Shown piece by piece: positions 62,573-64,000 of a DNA stretch of 64,000 bases. The stretch lies in assembly GCA_000756795.1 (NCBI GenBank), contig CCSI01000006.1:62001-126000 (forward strand), read 5' to 3'. Positions within the stretch are counted from its first letter, which is position 1. Every line of letters begins with the position of its first letter. This stretch comes from Qipengyuania vulgaris. Lineage in GTDB: Bacteria; Pseudomonadota; Alphaproteobacteria; Sphingomonadales; Sphingomonadaceae. Under the pieces are notes generated by a model that was not told the DNA's origin, searched no databases, and was given only the letters and a program-made list of their open reading frames with translations. The position numbers and the translations under genes were made by a program.

Positions 62573-63544
62573 ATGACCAAGCTCGGCAAAGCCATATTCT
62601 CGATTGCGGTAGTGCTGCTTATCGCAGTGATAGTGTCGCTGATCCCAACTGACTACTGGTTCGTCAGGACGATCGATCTCGTTCGCGAGCCGCTATCCTA
62701 CCTCGCGGCAATTCTGCTAATCGTGTCTATCTTCGTCGGTGGGGCCAGGCGCTGGATTACCGTGGCAGCGCTTAGCCTTTTGATCGCCATCAACATCTGG
62801 CGTATTTGGCCATACTCGTTTCTTGCCGATACGCAGCTTTTGCTTGCCGAAGACGAGACGAAGGTCCCGGAAGCCCGTTGTTTTTCCGCAATGTCGGTCA
62901 ATGTCAAAGTTAAAAATGAACAATACCAATTGATATCCGATCAAGTGCGAAAGGAAGCGCCGGATGTCCTATTTCTCATGGAGACCGACGACCGCTGGAT
63001 CGAGAATCTCGAACCTCTCCTGTCATCGTATAAGCACGTTGAGAGGCATCCGCAGCCAGAGGCATTCGGGCTTGTTTTTGGGACAAACCTGCCTGTTCTG
63101 AAATCGAATGTGGTCGAAAACACTTATCGGGATACCCCCACACTTTATGCAACGCTGCAACCATTTGGTTCGCGGCCGATAGAGTTCATCGGGCTCCATC
63201 CAAAACCTCCACTGCCGGATTGGAATACCGAGCTTCGCGATGAAAATATCGTCAAGGCGGGCACGCAAACTCCTGACAGGCTGCCAGATGCGGTTGTCAT
63301 GGGGGACTTCAATGATGTGCCCTGGTCACGTACGACAACAAAATTCCGAGAAACTGGCGATTGGCGCGATCCGCGTATTGGCCGCGGGACATTCCCGACG
63401 TTTCCTTCGAACCTATTGCTTTTGGGCTGGCCCCTCGATCAGATAATGCTCAAGGGCGCGCTCGAGCTCCATTCCTTCGAAGTCCTTCCAGACAATGGCT
63501 CAGACCACCGGGCGCTGGTCGCGACGATCTGCGAACCATCATAG
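62573..63544 (+). CDS. membrane-anchored EEP-family phosphatase/nuclease
   Basis: The 323-residue protein has three N-terminal TMs (to about residue 85) and an endonuclease/exonuclease/phosphatase domain. The motif order is intact: SVNVK, LFLMETDD, GLHPKPP, MGDFND, GSDHRAL, with Asn, Glu, His, Asp/Asn and Asp-His residues of the active site. Members act on nucleic acid, phosphoinositide or other phosphate esters; the TMs place the domain in the periplasm or cytoplasm, unknown which. Confidence 0.88.
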   Translation: MTKLGKAIFSIAVVLLIAVIVSLIPTDYWFVRTIDLVREPLSYLAAILLIVSIFVGGARRWITVAALSLLIAINIWRIWPYSFLADTQLLLAEDETKVPEARCFSAMSVNVKVKNEQYQLISDQVRKEAPDVLFLMETDDRWIENLEPLLSSYKHVERHPQPEAFGLVFGTNLPVLKSNVVENTYRDTPTLYATLQPFGSRPIEFIGLHPKPPLPDWNTELRDENIVKAGTQTPDRLPDAVVMGDFNDVPWSRTTTKFRETGDWRDPRIGRGTFPTFPSNLLLLGWPLDQIMLKGALELHSFEVLPDNGSDHRALVATICEPS

Positions 63545-63553
63545 GTTCCAGAA

Positions 63554-63644
63554 CCGTCCGCTACCGGATCGTTAGCGGCTGGTCCGCTTCTGGAACAGCG
63601 CTAGCTCGGAAAATCGGTCACGAATTGGGTGGGAAGCGGACGTC
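63554..63644 (+). repeat. dispersed repeat copy
   Basis: CGGATCGTTAGCGGCTGGTCCGCTTCTGG, GCTAGCTCGGAAAATCGGTCACGAATT and GGTGGGAAGCGGACGTC. It lies just after the EEP gene. Confidence 0.75.
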
Positions 63645-63816
63645 GAAGATGCGAAATTGAGCTCTCACAACGGGGTCGAGAAGGGACTGGCAGCTTTCAT
63701 TGGGAGATAACCGAAAAGCTACCTATCAAGCGGCCGAATGTTTTCAAATTTCAATATTGAGCAGTTCGCTTCCATTAGCATGTATACGGGCTTGAAAGCA
63801 CAATCATCCGGCTTTC

Positions 63817-64000
63817 CTAGTCCCAGGAAATCACACGATCAGCTGAACGCCAGCCTGCGGGCCGGATCATCTTTTCGTGGGCGATACGGACTGACCTGAT
63901 CTCCGCCTCGATCTCCCGCCGCCAATGCGCGAGGAAGTCGAACAGCACCGGGAAATCCGGTGCTGCATCGTATTCTTGCCAAGCATAGATTTGCAGGAGC
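63817..64000 (-). CDS. Usg family protein (5' part cut by window edge)
   Basis: The minus-strand frame runs from the right edge to TAG at 63817 and gives 60 C-terminal residues. They read YAWQEYDAAPDFPVL, FLAHWRREIEA and SVRIAHEKMIRPAGWRSAD, matching the end of Usg proteins, a small alphaproteobacterial family of unknown function often near tryptophan genes. The N-terminus lies outside the window. Base composition returns to GC-rich here, which may mark the end of the accessory patch. Confidence 0.8.
   Translation of the reverse strand, partial: LLQIYAWQEYDAAPDFPVLFDFLAHWRREIEAEIRSVRIAHEKMIRPAGWRSADRVISWD

Overview
The window looks like a chromosomal segment of an alphaproteobacterium of the order Sphingomonadales, most likely Erythrobacteraceae. 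This rests on GC-rich housekeeping genes with family-typical proteins (SspB, HspQ, the his and tol-pal order, a single bifunctional RelA/SpoT, Usg), on many exoenzymes and lipoproteins, and on small gene types common in that group. It is an inference from protein character, not a database match.

Layout. 1-7.0 kb: a catabolic block of three acyl-CoA dehydrogenases, two SDR dehydrogenases and a GPH-type MFS permease, in two divergent operons. 7.1-9.0 kb: a compact minus-strand cassette with a membrane-tethered LuxR-type HTH protein, a small helical protein, a 4-TM protein and a RadC-like JAB protein. 9.1-19.1 kb: core genes gmk and sspB, then the histidine operon (hisB-hisH-hisA-small membrane gene-hisF-hisE-HIT protein) followed by ybgC-tolQ-tolR-tolA-tolB-pal, closed by a strong terminator. 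19.1-28.9 kb: a J-domain protein, PilZ protein, and a minus-strand operon (SLC13 permease, structured leader, Cys/Met PLP enzyme, ATP-grasp ligase, SDR), then an S9 peptidase, DUF547 protein and infC. 29.2-39.8 kb: PdeM-type phosphoesterase, hemF, DUF4238, GH16 hydrolase, M1 peptidase, spoT, VOC, DUF1905, cyclophilin and tRNA-Ser(GGA). 39.8-46.8 kb: a complete type I secretion operon (TolC, ABC, HlyD) with its RTX metalloprotease. 47.2-50.5 kb: hspQ, tRNA-Ser(CGA), then a ParB-like/DNA methyltransferase and a DUF5681 protein that look island- or phage-derived.

50.5-64 kb is accessory in character: more A/T, wide intergenic gaps, and two membrane GGDEF proteins (one also EAL), a LuxR solo, a frameshifted PilZ gene, a hybrid histidine kinase, several small membrane or secreted proteins and an EEP-family phosphatase/nuclease. 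The gaps there carry a dispersed family of about 85-bp repeats. The genes suggest a c-di-GMP/two-component signalling patch.

Most notable for follow-up: (1) the leader before the Cys/Met PLP enzyme, which can fold into two mutually exclusive hairpins, one hiding the ribosome binding site; (2) the ATP-grasp gene downstream, which appears to start with CTG in a 4-base overlap; (3) infC, which appears to start with ATA rather than ATG; (4) the LuxR-TM/RadC cassette; (5) the dispersed repeat family; (6) the PilZ frameshift.
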